From the NCBI RefSeq assembly GCF_900111295.1, contig NZ_FOGT01000001.1, positions 310,001 through 374,000 of the forward strand: DNA of 64,000 nt, read 5' to 3'. The notes beneath the pieces are model-generated. The model did not search any database and was not told the origin of the DNA. It saw only the letters and a list, made by a program, of their open reading frames with translations. The stretch is from Salipaludibacillus aurantiacus. Lineage in GTDB: Bacteria; Bacillota; Bacilli; Bacillales; Salisediminibacteriaceae. Both the position numbers and the translations under genes were made by a program. The number at the start of each line of letters is the position of its first letter. Position 1 is the first letter of the stretch. Below, piece after piece: positions 1-8,402 of this stretch.

Positions 1-710
1 TGCACGATGCTGAAAAAAGCGAGCTGACCTTCTTCCAAAAATTAATATTATTCTTCCCTGCTAAGAGGAAAGCGTTTAAAGAAAAGATCCGAAAGCTGGC
101 GGAAAATGACTTTGAAGAAGCTTTACGTGAATATAATGAGGAAATAGCATCCATTCAACAAGAAACAGACTTTAGACTCGGCTTAGCGAAGAAGGTTAAG
201 GAAGGTCTGCCTGAAGCGATGGAAGAATGGGTCAGTCTGTTCCTCGACGAACTGGACTTTCCTCTTGAAACAGATGTGGACTTTAAGATCTCCTCTTCCA
301 CCTGCGCTCTGGCGGATATAAATTTACCGAAGTTAGAAGAGGTGCCATTACAGGAGGCCAGAGTTCTGAAGTCAGGAAAACTGAAAGTTGAAAATAAAAC
401 ACACCGGGATCACCGTGAACATTATGCTCTGATGGCAGGGGGAAGCGCGTTTTACTTAGCAAGCTTCTTTTTTGCTTATCTGCCTCCTTTACAGACGATA
501 ACTATCTCCGGCTATAATCAAATTGTAGATCCTGCTACAGGGCACGAAGAGGACCAGTATATTTACAGCCTGAAAATAGACAGAGAAACGTTATATTCTC
601 TTAAAATGAAAAAAGTCCATCCTATTATGGCTTTCGACAATTTCGAGAAACGGCTTAATGCGACTAAAACGTATATTTTTAAAGAAATAAAACCTTTCAC
701 TTCTGTATAA
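1..710 (+). CDS. 3' part of an unrecognised protein, start outside window
   Basis: The frame is open from the first bases (codons begin at position 3), so the gene starts upstream; 235 codons are visible before TAA at 708-710. The visible part starts with a charged, probably helical stretch and continues into a more compact domain with an HYALMAGGSAFY segment and a C-terminal block containing GYNQIVDPATGHEED. I associate this layout, without certainty, with the C-terminal part of some DUF4236-type proteins, and I assign no function. An internal ATG at 219 is not the start because the frame upstream is open and equally coding-like. The gene converges on the LacI-family gene and is followed by a hairpin. 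Confidence 0.7.
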   Translation, partial: HDAEKSELTFFQKLILFFPAKRKAFKEKIRKLAENDFEEALREYNEEIASIQQETDFRLGLAKKVKEGLPEAMEEWVSLFLDELDFPLETDVDFKISSSTCALADINLPKLEEVPLQEARVLKSGKLKVENKTHRDHREHYALMAGGSAFYLASFFFAYLPPLQTITISGYNQIVDPATGHEEDQYIYSLKIDRETLYSLKMKKVHPIMAFDNFEKRLNATKTYIFKEIKPFTSV

Positions 711-721
711 TTCCGTTTTAC

Positions 722-757
722 AGCCGGATAGGCATACCTTTTTCTTATCCGGCTTTA
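722..757 (+). terminator. Intrinsic terminator after the first gene
   Basis: A 9-bp perfect stem (AGCCGGATA with TATCCGGCT, 722-730 and 746-754) is followed by a T-rich stretch on the plus strand. It lies 11 bases after the stop codon of the plus-strand gene and just before the 3' end of the convergent lacI-type gene. Confidence 0.75.
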
Positions 758-774
758 CTTTCTCCCCCGGGAAG

Positions 775-1752
775 TTATGTAGTTTCTCTTTCAATAAGCT
801 GAACCGGCAGTACAGTTTCCACTGTGACCCTCTCTTTTCTAATCTGGCTGATAATCAGATCCACTGCTTTTTCTCCTATCTCTTTGATCGGCTGGCCGAT
901 CGTCGTAAGCGGAGGGCTTATAATTCGACTGAGCTGCACATTATCATATCCAATGACCTTTACATCTTGAGGCACACCCCTGTTAAGCCGTCTTGCCTCT
1001 TTGAGGATGGCTGCTGCAATAATGTCACTGCTTGCAAATATACCATCTATCTCCGGGCATTCCCTGAATATACCGGCTGCCAGCTCTTCGTATTCTTCAT
1101 AGTTAAAACCATTAATATTAGTCTGGAAAAAATGGAGTTTACATTTGGAATGGTCAATTTCTTTTTTAAAGCCCTCATACCGTTTCTTAGCAAGAAGATC
1201 AAGTTCCACATTACCGCCGATGTATGCGATTTGCTTGCATCCTTTCTTTATAAGCTTTTCAGCAGCTAAAACACCTCCCTCAAAATTATCCGAACTAACA
1301 TAAGGAATGCGGCTGGAAATCCGGCGGTCAATTGTGACAAGCGGCTGGGCAATGTGTAAGTACTCCTCAGTATCTATTGTATGGCTGCCCATAATTATGC
1401 CATCTACCTGGCTTGCCTTGAGCATACTCAAGTAATCTTTTTCCTTTAGGGGATCAAGCTGCGAGTTACACAAAAGCAGTTTATAATTCCTGCTGAAGGC
1501 GTAAGATTCAATCGCACGGGTTAATTCACCAAAGAAAGGATGGGAGACATCCGGTAAAATAAGCCCTATAATCCGGGATTCCTTCTTTTGCAGCGACCGG
1601 GCTACTTCATTAGGCTGATAATGTAACTCTTCCATTGCCTGATGCACTTTATTAATTAATTCTTCGCTTAAATACCCCCTTCTGTTAAGCACTCTAGAAA
1701 CACTTGTGACAGAAACTCCTGCCTTTATGGCAATATCCTTTATAGTAGCCAT
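775..1752 (-). CDS. LacI/GalR-family transcriptional regulator
   Basis: A 325-residue protein with an N-terminal LacI helix-turn-helix (ATIKDIAIKAGVSVTSVSRV, residues 2-21) followed by a periplasmic-binding-protein-like effector domain (ILPDVSHPFFGEL, VDGIIMGSH, IDGIFASSD, VIGYDN). I chose ATG at 1752 because it begins the canonical MATIKDIA and has a GGGGG ribosome site 5 bases upstream; an in-frame upstream extension lacks one. The gene lies 83 bases downstream of the sucrose phosphorylase gene on the same strand, and a LacI-type operator sits in the promoter of that gene. The inference is that it is the local, possibly autoregulating repressor responding to sucrose or a related sugar. The effector is not known. 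Confidence 0.9.
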   Translation of the reverse strand: MATIKDIAIKAGVSVTSVSRVLNRRGYLSEELINKVHQAMEELHYQPNEVARSLQKKESRIIGLILPDVSHPFFGELTRAIESYAFSRNYKLLLCNSQLDPLKEKDYLSMLKASQVDGIIMGSHTIDTEEYLHIAQPLVTIDRRISSRIPYVSSDNFEGGVLAAEKLIKKGCKQIAYIGGNVELDLLAKKRYEGFKKEIDHSKCKLHFFQTNINGFNYEEYEELAAGIFRECPEIDGIFASSDIIAAAILKEARRLNRGVPQDVKVIGYDNVQLSRIISPPLTTIGQPIKEIGEKAVDLIISQIRKERVTVETVLPVQLIERETT

Positions 1753-1773
1753 CTTTACCCCCTGGTAATTACT

Positions 1774-1790
1774 GGGGGGTCTGTCCCCCC
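1774..1790 (-). promoter_or_regulatory. G6/C6 hairpin just upstream of the LacI-type gene
   Basis: Six G residues and six C residues separated by a 5-base loop lie 21 bases before the ATG of the regulator gene. On the mRNA the C6 arm could pair either with the upstream G6 or with the G5 Shine-Dalgarno run (1758-1762), so it may lower translation of the regulator. This is inferred from base pairing only. Confidence 0.45.
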
Positions 1791-1803
1791 ATTTATTAGG
1801 AAA

Positions 1804-1826
1804 ACGCACCCTGGATGAAGGTGCGT
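1804..1826 (-). terminator. Weak terminator or attenuator between gtfA and the LacI-type gene
   Basis: A 7-bp perfect stem (ACGCACC with GGTGCGT) with a 9-base loop sits 10 bases after the phosphorylase stop codon. Only a short U run follows on the minus strand, so partial read-through into the regulator gene is likely. Confidence 0.4.
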
Positions 1827-1835
1827 AAAAATAGA

Positions 1836-3293
1836 TTATTTTATTCCTTCTAAATTCTTTATTTCTCCAAGACCCGGGTCATAATACGTCACCTCATAGT
1901 CGTACGTGGCAAGATCCGCTTTTAACACTGCCCGGTGCTCTCCTGCTGTCCTGATAATTTCTATTAATGAAGTTCCTTCTTGTTCAATTACCTCAATATC
2001 ACCCTCAAAAGCAGGATAGGAATTTCTAAATTTCATTAAATTAATGAGATGGGACATCACAGGACGGTTCATCGTCTCATCAATTTCTGCTTTTGTATAA
2101 TAATGGCGGTTAATATTTCTGCCCACTTTTGTTTCTTCTAGAAGTGCAATATCATTTTCTCCAGCGAGCAGCCCTACATAATAAACTTGAGGGATACCTG
2201 GGGCAAAAAATTGTATAGCACGCGCAAGAACGTATGCATCATCTTTGTTTCCCAAAGCTGAATAATAAGTACAGTTTAACTGGTAAATATCAAGGTTGTT
2301 GTATTCCATTGTATTATAGACCCGCTTAACATTAGCTCCTTTTGTAAACAAGTCATCTCTTGTTTCTTCAATTTCTTCACTAGTAAGCAAGTCGGCCACG
2401 TCCACCACCCCGATGCCGTCATGCGTATCGAGCGTGGTGAATTGCTTTTTCGGGCACATTCTCAGCCAATTGGCAAGACGGTCAGTACGTCCGCTGTACA
2501 AGCCGTGCAGAACAAGCATCGGTAAAGCAAAATCATATACCCAGTAGCCTCTTTCAGCGAGTTTAAGCTGTATGGAATAATGTTCATGTATTTCAGGAAG
2601 AATTTCTACACCGCATGGATCAAGAATCGCTTTAATCTCATCCAGCATCTCCCACGTGTCAGGCTCAATAAAGAAACAATTTGTCCCCGGCTGTTTAGTT
2701 GCATACGCGAATGCGTCAAGCCGGATAATAGAAGCTCCTTTCTCAGCTAAATAGTGCAAATTCTCTTTAATAAACTGTTTAGTCCGCTCATGATAGACAT
2801 TCAAATCAATTTGTTCCTCATCAAATGTGCACCATATTTTTTCCGTAGACCCGTCATTAAACGTCACATCAATATACGGGGCACGCGGTTTCCGCTTATA
2901 AATTTTATCTACATCTTCCTGAGTCGGCTCACCGTTTGGCCAGAAGTTTTTGTATTGAATAAATAAATCAGCATAGTCAGAGTCATCTTTTTTATTAATA
3001 AAATCCTGAAAATATTCAGAACTTCTCGAAATATGATTAACCATGAAATCAAACATCAAATAGAAATTATCTGATAAAGCTTTTACATCTTCCCAAGTGC
3101 CAAATGGTTTATCAACCTCTTTATAAGTCATTGGAGCAAACCCTCTGTCAGCAGAAGATGGATAAAAGGGTAACAGATGCACTCCACCTACTGAATCCTG
3201 AAAATATTTCGTGAGGACCTCATTCAGTTCATTTAAATCTTTCCCCATACTGTCAGCATATGTAATTAGCATCACTTCATTTTTAATCCCCAT
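1836..3293 (-). CDS. gtfA: Sucrose phosphorylase (GH13 family)
   Basis: A 485-residue cytoplasmic GH13 enzyme that by family converts sucrose and phosphate to glucose-1-phosphate and fructose. The catalytic set is visible: nucleophile Asp193 in IRLDAFAYA, acid/base Glu234 in ILPEIHEHY, and transition-state Asp292 in TTLDTHDGIG. Length agrees with known sucrose phosphorylases (about 480-500). I chose ATG at 3293, preceded by AGGAG at 8 bases; a TTG further upstream lies before the ribosome site. A consensus promoter with a LacI-type operator precedes it. No sugar transporter or fructokinase is adjacent, so uptake must be encoded elsewhere or the substrate is internal. Closely related phosphorylases act on sucrose 6'-phosphate or glucosylglycerate, so the exact substrate is inferred. 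Confidence 0.85.
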   Translation of the reverse strand: MGIKNEVMLITYADSMGKDLNELNEVLTKYFQDSVGGVHLLPFYPSSADRGFAPMTYKEVDKPFGTWEDVKALSDNFYLMFDFMVNHISRSSEYFQDFINKKDDSDYADLFIQYKNFWPNGEPTQEDVDKIYKRKPRAPYIDVTFNDGSTEKIWCTFDEEQIDLNVYHERTKQFIKENLHYLAEKGASIIRLDAFAYATKQPGTNCFFIEPDTWEMLDEIKAILDPCGVEILPEIHEHYSIQLKLAERGYWVYDFALPMLVLHGLYSGRTDRLANWLRMCPKKQFTTLDTHDGIGVVDVADLLTSEEIEETRDDLFTKGANVKRVYNTMEYNNLDIYQLNCTYYSALGNKDDAYVLARAIQFFAPGIPQVYYVGLLAGENDIALLEETKVGRNINRHYYTKAEIDETMNRPVMSHLINLMKFRNSYPAFEGDIEVIEQEGTSLIEIIRTAGEHRAVLKADLATYDYEVTYYDPGLGEIKNLEGIK

Positions 3294-3328
3294 TCTTTTT
3301 TCTCCTCTCAATCTGAAAGTATTAAATA

Positions 3329-3385
3329 TGGTAACGTTTTCATAACTATTAATTAAATTATAATGAGAAGGGGTTTCTATGTCAA
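3329..3385 (-). promoter_or_regulatory. Consensus SigA promoter with LacI/CcpA-type operator before gtfA
   Basis: On the minus strand TTGACA (3380-3385), a 17-base spacer and TATAAT (3357-3362) form a perfect SigA promoter. Just downstream of the predicted start point lies TGAAAACGTTACCA (3329-3342), a palindrome around a central CG that fits the LacI-family/cre consensus with one mismatch. The position suits repression by the neighbouring LacI-type protein or by CcpA; sequence alone does not separate the two. Confidence 0.8.
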
Positions 3386-3567
3386 TCGTTTAACATATAC
3401 TTTTTAGAAAGTTCACACAGCTATGTTTAATTCGTTTTGTGACAATCGTGCCTGGTGTCGCCCCCGCTGACAAGACATCATTGTTCGTCCGATAAACCAT
3501 CGAAGCTAAGCGGAGTGAGAAAAAACTATATATTTCCTTAGATCAACAGGGCAGTTTAACAGATAAT
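3386..3567. other. Intergenic stretch without a recognised gene
   Basis: About 180 bases between the gtfA promoter and the yaaR terminator. I see no ORF with a ribosome site, no strong hairpin and no repeat here. Confidence 0.5.
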
Positions 3568-3605
3568 GAAAAAACCTTACTGGCTGCAATAGCCTGTAAG
3601 GTTTT
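3568..3605 (-). terminator. Intrinsic terminator after yaaR
   Basis: On the minus strand an imperfect stem (outer pairs ACCTTAC/GTAAGGT at 3574-3602, inner GGC/GCC) is followed by six U residues. It begins directly after the yaaR stop codon. Confidence 0.85.
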
Positions 3606-4046
3606 CTAAGCATAAATATTAATGAGTAATCCTTTAATTTCTCCCACCATATCAAGGATATCGAGACCTTTTTTCTGTTCTTTAATAACTGCATCGGTTA
3701 AATCAAGGAGTTTCCGGTCTACTTCCCTGACGATTTTATAAACTTTAGTTCTTCCGCGGCGGTTAAATCCTTTCCGCTCTTCCAGACTAAGCCCCAGCTT
3801 TACTGCATCATCAATAAACTCCTTAACAAGAGCTTTATACTTTCGAAGCTCTTCAACAGTCCTTGACTCAGAAAGTGTCTTCCCCTGGTCATCAATTTTC
3901 TGCAGCAGATGACTGAGCCGTTCGTACTGGCTTGAGTCACGTCCATGCTGCATAATTTCCTGAAAAGATACTTTTGCCTCGGTCCCGGTGTTTTTTTTGT
4001 TAGTCACTTTACTTACTCCGGTTCGCCCGACTTTTTGTATGTCCAC
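3606..4046 (-). CDS. yaaR: YaaR family protein (DUF327)
   Basis: A 146-residue, mostly helical cytoplasmic protein matching the YaaR/DUF327 family in length and in the central region (KFIDDAVK-like segment, then RGRTKVYKIVREVDRKLLDLTDAV). The molecular role of the family is not established. The start is GTG at 4046, with GGAAGAG upstream. It is the last gene downstream of the flagellar island but is separated from hag by a strong terminator and about 190 bases, so it is probably transcribed on its own. Confidence 0.85.
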   Translation of the reverse strand: MDIQKVGRTGVSKVTNKKNTGTEAKVSFQEIMQHGRDSSQYERLSHLLQKIDDQGKTLSESRTVEELRKYKALVKEFIDDAVKLGLSLEERKGFNRRGRTKVYKIVREVDRKLLDLTDAVIKEQKKGLDILDMVGEIKGLLINIYA

Positions 4047-4227
4047 ACTACTCTTCCTTTCGTCACTGCTTACACTTAATTATAGTGAACCCTTCTTTGG
4101 AAATAAAGGAATGATTTACAAACCGAAAGAGGTACGTCAAAACAAGGACATTCACACGCTCAATTCAATCGAAAACCTCTAAACTTTTTGTACAATTCAG
4201 CTAACAGATGTCTTTACTTAGCTAAAA

Positions 4228-4254
4228 AGAAAAGCTGCAAATGCAGCCTTTCTT
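4228..4254 (-). terminator. Intrinsic terminator after hag
   Basis: On the minus strand AAAGGCTGCA, a two-base loop, then TGCAGCTTTT followed by CTTTTT. It lies 12 bases after the flagellin stop and closes the ylqG-ylqH-fliS-hag unit. Confidence 0.85.
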
Positions 4255-4265
4255 AACGCTTATTG

Positions 4266-5132
4266 CTATTGAAGGAGCTGAAGCACTCCCTGAGGCAGCT
4301 GGTTTGCCTGGGCAAGCATGGCAGTTGCTGACTGATTTAAAATATTGTTTCTCGTAAACTCTGTCATTTCAAGTGCCATGTCAGCATCTCTAATACGGGA
4401 TTCGGCACTTGTTAAGTTTTCATGGGTGACCTGCAGGTTGTTTATCGTGTGTTCCATTCGGTTTTGCATGGCTCCCAGCTGCGAACGTGCGTTAGAAACT
4501 TTTTCGATGGCTTCATTAATTTTTAATATAGCCTCGTCTGCACTATCTTTTACATCAATAGAAATTGAATTTTCCCCATTACCATCTCTAAGTTCCAGGG
4601 CTTCTGCATGCATTGGTTTAATTTGAACTTTTACATTCTGTCCTTCATTTGCTCCTATTTGAAAGATAAAAGTGAGACCTTCTTCACCTGCAGCTGCAAA
4701 ACTTCCATTTTCATCCAGATTGGCAAGTAATGTTTTTGTATTAAATTCTGTCTTTTGACCAATACTGTCTATTTCTTCAACAAGCTCATTAATTTCATTT
4801 TGAATCTGCTCCCGGTCTTCATCAGTATAAGTATCGTTAGCTGCCTGTACTGCGAGTTCCCGCATACGCTGCAACATTGAGTGTACTTCAGTTAATGCTC
4901 CTTCAGCTGTCTGGATAAGGGAGATACCGTCCATGGCATTACGTTCTGCCTGCTTTAAACCGCGGATCTGTGAACGCATTTTTTCAGAGATCGCTAGTCC
5001 TGCTGCATCATCAGCCGCACGGTTAATACGAAGACCTGAAGAAAGTTTTTCAAGGTTTTTAGAGGTTTGAAACTGGTTTTGATTTAAATTCCTGTAAGCA
5101 TTGAGAGCTTGGATATTATTATTAATTTTCAT
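4266..5132 (-). CDS. hag: Flagellin
   Basis: A 288-residue flagellin, the filament subunit exported through the flagellar channel. The conserved N-terminal D0/D1 region (MKINNNIQALNAYRNL, then LSSGLRINRAADDAAGLAIS at about residues 30-50) and the C-terminal D1/D0 region ending AMLAQANQLPQGVLQLL are both complete. The variable middle is short (about residues 140-200), so this is a compact flagellin. ATG at 5132 has GGGAG 9 bases upstream. It lies 18 bases downstream of the fliS-like gene, so it is co-transcribed, and chaperone and client are adjacent. Whether it is the main or an accessory flagellin cannot be told here. Confidence 0.95.
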   Translation of the reverse strand: MKINNNIQALNAYRNLNQNQFQTSKNLEKLSSGLRINRAADDAAGLAISEKMRSQIRGLKQAERNAMDGISLIQTAEGALTEVHSMLQRMRELAVQAANDTYTDEDREQIQNEINELVEEIDSIGQKTEFNTKTLLANLDENGSFAAAGEEGLTFIFQIGANEGQNVKVQIKPMHAEALELRDGNGENSISIDVKDSADEAILKINEAIEKVSNARSQLGAMQNRMEHTINNLQVTHENLTSAESRIRDADMALEMTEFTRNNILNQSATAMLAQANQLPQGVLQLLQ

Positions 5133-5150
5133 AAGCTACAACTCCCTGTT

Positions 5151-5579
5151 TTATTCAAAGGCAGAGTTTTTTTCATAGGCTACCTTTTGCAACTTTACAA
5201 TTTTCAGTTCATGAGACTCTTCTTTGGTTTTTTTTAATAGTTCATTCCATGCCTTATATATTTTTTCTATATGCCGGATAACTTCCTCAACGATTAAAAT
5301 GTCTTTCTTGTAATTAGCCTGTATAAGCCTGTCGCTTAAATAGTTATATAAGTGATCAAGCTGGTCGGCTAAAATGCCTGCCTCATAATTAAGCCCTCCG
5401 CCCAGCCGGAAAAGAATGTCATTTGATTTTTGCATTTTAACATTTGCTATTAAATAATCTTTATCTTTTAATGCGCTTACTGCCATCTCCAAATTTTCCA
5501 GCAGAGCTTCGTATAATAAAGAGGTAATTTCCTGAGAAGTTTTTTCATGCAGAGCTTTATTTGAAATTATTTTTCTCAC
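5151..5579 (-). CDS. fliS: FliS-like flagellin export chaperone
   Basis: A protein of about 140 residues matching FliS, the helical-bundle chaperone that binds the flagellin C terminus and delivers it to the export gate. Support: LLYEALLENLEMAVSAL, DYLIANVKMQKSNDIL, LNYEAGILADQLDHLYNYL and RLIQANYKKD follow the FliS pattern, and flagellin is the next gene. The start is uncertain. The only in-frame GTG (5579) overlaps the GGAGG ribosome site, so it cannot be served by it; the well-spaced codons are ATA (codon 4) or ATT (codon 5), both rare starts. Sequence similarity to FliS begins near residue 8 in any case. Confidence 0.8.
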   Translation of the reverse strand: MRKIISNKALHEKTSQEITSLLYEALLENLEMAVSALKDKDYLIANVKMQKSNDILFRLGGGLNYEAGILADQLDHLYNYLSDRLIQANYKKDILIVEEVIRHIEKIYKAWNELLKKTKEESHELKIVKLQKVAYEKNSAFE

Positions 5580-5657
5580 CTCCGTAAAATCAGTACTTCT
5601 GTTTATTGAGTCCGCCCCGTAGATCTATTATTTTTATCGGTAGCCAACCGGTGTTTA

Positions 5658-5957
5658 TTAATAACTTCTTTCCATTTCTTCTATTAATAATAGGATTTCT
5701 GCTATAACAGCGTATAGCTGAGGCGGCACGTTTTCGCCAAGGTCCATATCGAGTAAGTTTTCGAGAAGCAGTGTGTCTTCTTCAATATGTATGTTATTGT
5801 CTTTAGCCAGTTCAATAATTTTTTGAGCGACATACCCTTTTCCCTGCGCAATCACTGCAGGTTCTTCTCCTGAATCTTCATCGTAACGGATAACAGCTGC
5901 AGAAGGGCCATTTACTTTTCTTCTGTTCACTTGATTAATGTGTCTGGAAACCCTCAT
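5658..5957 (-). CDS. ylqH: YlqH, FlhB cytoplasmic-domain-like protein
   Basis: A 99-residue protein equivalent to the C-terminal cytoplasmic part of FlhB/YscU, the substrate-specificity switch of flagellar export (GPSAAVIRYDED, GKGYVAQKIIELAKDNNI, ENVPPQLYAVIAEIL). The membrane part is absent, and the sequence begins at the point corresponding to the residue after FlhB self-cleavage, with GPSA in place of NPTH, so it cannot self-cleave. ATG at 5957 overlaps the ylqG stop (ATGA), indicating translational coupling. Its role is not established; co-occurrence with a FliK-like protein, FliS and flagellin supports a job in export control. Confidence 0.85.
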   Translation of the reverse strand: MRVSRHINQVNRRKVNGPSAAVIRYDEDSGEEPAVIAQGKGYVAQKIIELAKDNNIHIEEDTLLLENLLDMDLGENVPPQLYAVIAEILLLIEEMERSY

Positions 5958-8365
5958 ATTTTATAATCAAACCCTTCTTTTGTGAGGACTGGAATAGTTA
6001 CGTCATCCGCTTTCTTTTCACTTTGAGCTGCCCCATTAGCGGCTGTGCTCATTGGACCGGAATTAATTCTATTCACGTTAAAGCCCACTTCTTTCAAGTT
6101 CTCTATATATTTTTGTGCCAGCGGTTCCACTATTTTTGAAAAATTCGCTGAATCATTTTTAAGAGAGATGCTGAGAGATCGATCCACTACATTCAGACCA
6201 ATCCCGAGCGGCCCAAGTTTTTTCGTATCAATATGAAAATACAGTTGACAGTTTTCCCAGTCGATATGCTCGCCTTCGTTACGGGATTTCACATATATTT
6301 GGAGGTTTTCTGCCTCCCCTTTTAACATCAAGGGAATTTGAAGCTGAACCATCTGATTATTCTGCTGACTCTCTGTTCGGCTCATCAACTGCTGTCCAGT
6401 CAGGTTATGCAAAGCCTGTTGGGCCTGTTGCTGTCTGCTTCCTTCCTCCTCCCCTCCACGTGCAATTTGCATAAGCAGGGATTTCATATTCTGCTGCTGC
6501 TCCCGCTGACTTAAGTCCCTGCCTGAAGCAAGCATTTGAGCCAGCTCGGTCTCTCTGTTGAAACCCATGCTTCGCACTCCTTCAAATAATTGCCGTGAAG
6601 AGCCTTCATGGCCTGTAAACCCTCTCGCAGTCTGGTCAAAGTGCTGTGCCAGGCGATGAGCCGGCGTCTTTTGTTCACGCCATCCCTGTTCTTGGGTTAG
6701 AAAATGCTGCACCCGTTGATTAGAAGGCTTAAAATTGATCTGCTGCATACTTTTTTGTACTTCTCTTACAATGAGACGGGCTTCCTGGTAATTTCCTTTT
6801 GCAAGTAATTTTTTTGCTTCAGCCAGCCGGCTGGTCGCTCCAAGCATTTTACGTTCTGTCTTCATATCTGCAAAAAGCATCCAGTCGCTTTTCATAATGG
6901 CTCTGTCAATTTGTTTTATTACATTTTCAAGCATAGGGCGGGTTTGTTTAACCGCCTGTTGTCTGAACTGCTGAACCATAACTTCTATTCTCGCAAGTTG
7001 TTTGGTTACATCTTTCTGAAAATCTTTAAATTGGTCGGTGGTTTTGGCGATTCTTTCCGTCACCTCAGTAATTAGAACACTTTTAGCTGAGAGTCCGGAT
7101 GTTTGCAAAATGTCATTTTTAACATATTGCTGGATGTCTGAGTCAGCTCCTGATTCCAACCGGGCGGCCTGTTCAGGAGGAAGCACTGATCTAATCTGCT
7201 CAATTGAATTAAATATCAGCTGCCTTGCTTTTAACTCTCTGCCTGAGTTAAGACTTTCCTGAGCTTCTTCTATCAATCGGTTGACAGGTCCCATTTGATC
7301 AGCAGGTATATTTAAAAAAGGAAGTTCTTCACGAATAGTCTCAACAACGCGGCTTATGTCTGCTGCGTTTTGTAACAGGGCTGCCCAGTTACCAGTCACT
7401 GTCTGACCAGCACTCTCGATTCCATTGCTCGAAACTGCATTATAGCTTGCTGTCACAGGCTGCTTTCCATGCTCTGTATTTAAATTGCTGCCTGTTAACA
7501 TGCGGGCGAGCTCCTGCATCCTTTTTGCTGCCGCAGCGCGGCCTTGAACGGCCTGAAGCTGAATCATCTCCCTAAGGGTCTGGTTGACGAGCTGACGAAC
7601 CGCTTCATTTCCGTTTCGCCCTGTTAACTGCTGGAGATGTTCTATCGCTTCACGAACATTTCTGCCTTCCCTTAAGCTGTATTGAACCTGTTCGACCGCT
7701 CTTATAACCTCTCCGCTCCTGGTCAGTGTCCGGTTAACTTCTGTTCCGGCTGGTCCTTTACCGTTCATCTGTGTTTTTACTTCTTTGGCTATTTCTTTTA
7801 ACTGTTCAGAGGAGGTGCGGCCATGCAGGGAAGCATGAATCGCCTGAAGCTGGTTTCGCGTTGGTTCAAGTCGTTTTGAAGCCATCATATCAACCGTCTG
7901 TCTGCGCTGTTGTTCTGTTCCCCTCCCTGATTCAATATAGCTTTTTAAATCATTGACAGTTTTTCTCGTCAGCGGTACGCCCCGGTCCATCATCCGTTGA
8001 ACAGCTTCTTGCAGCACTTTTCCAGATTCATGGTGCCCATGCTCGCGAAGCACCCTTTCTGCCGATTGACTGTTTCCTGAAAGATGTTCATTGTGCCGGT
8101 TATTACCCTGTTGGTATTCCCCGGTTATTTCTCGTACTCTCACTCCTTCCCCTGTTCTCTCCCGAACCTGAATATTAATAATATCTTTTTCAGGAACTTT
8201 TCCTTCAAATTGTGCATGGACCAGCTGCCCACGAACAGATATGAGCGCTTCTCTGTCAGAGATCCGCGATTCTACATTCGCTCTGTATATATCGCCTGTT
8301 TTTAATTGAACAAGGCGGCCAGTGGTGTTTGACTGTATGTTTACTTGCTGGTTTTGTATTTCCAC
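5954..8365 (-). CDS. ylqG: YlqG-like protein with FliK-type C-terminal domain
   Basis: An 803-residue, Gln-rich, largely helical protein whose last roughly 120 residues (IPLMLKGEAENLQIYVKS, then FHIDTKKLGPLGIGLNVVDR) resemble the hook-length-control domain of FliK. FliK talks to FlhB, and here the FlhB-tail-like ylqH gene overlaps it, so the pair may mirror the FliK/FlhB interaction; that is inference. The N-terminal roughly 85 residues look like a small beta domain (VQLKTGDIYRANVESRISD). It is much longer than the B. subtilis YlqG I recall, with long disordered, Q-rich repeats in the middle. The start is GTG at 8365 with GGAGGAGAGG upstream. A SigD-like promoter lies about 40 bases upstream. 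Confidence 0.75.
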   Translation of the reverse strand: MEIQNQQVNIQSNTTGRLVQLKTGDIYRANVESRISDREALISVRGQLVHAQFEGKVPEKDIINIQVRERTGEGVRVREITGEYQQGNNRHNEHLSGNSQSAERVLREHGHHESGKVLQEAVQRMMDRGVPLTRKTVNDLKSYIESGRGTEQQRRQTVDMMASKRLEPTRNQLQAIHASLHGRTSSEQLKEIAKEVKTQMNGKGPAGTEVNRTLTRSGEVIRAVEQVQYSLREGRNVREAIEHLQQLTGRNGNEAVRQLVNQTLREMIQLQAVQGRAAAAKRMQELARMLTGSNLNTEHGKQPVTASYNAVSSNGIESAGQTVTGNWAALLQNAADISRVVETIREELPFLNIPADQMGPVNRLIEEAQESLNSGRELKARQLIFNSIEQIRSVLPPEQAARLESGADSDIQQYVKNDILQTSGLSAKSVLITEVTERIAKTTDQFKDFQKDVTKQLARIEVMVQQFRQQAVKQTRPMLENVIKQIDRAIMKSDWMLFADMKTERKMLGATSRLAEAKKLLAKGNYQEARLIVREVQKSMQQINFKPSNQRVQHFLTQEQGWREQKTPAHRLAQHFDQTARGFTGHEGSSRQLFEGVRSMGFNRETELAQMLASGRDLSQREQQQNMKSLLMQIARGGEEEGSRQQQAQQALHNLTGQQLMSRTESQQNNQMVQLQIPLMLKGEAENLQIYVKSRNEGEHIDWENCQLYFHIDTKKLGPLGIGLNVVDRSLSISLKNDSANFSKIVEPLAQKYIENLKEVGFNVNRINSGPMSTAANGAAQSEKKADDVTIPVLTKEGFDYKI

Positions 8366-8402
8366 TCGACACCTCTCCTCCCACTTTAATACTCTTAAAC
8401 TT

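Noticed and set aside
1753-1809. N-terminal extension of the LacI-type protein
   Set aside because: The family N terminus begins at MATIKDIA, which has its own ribosome site; the extension translates hairpin sequence.
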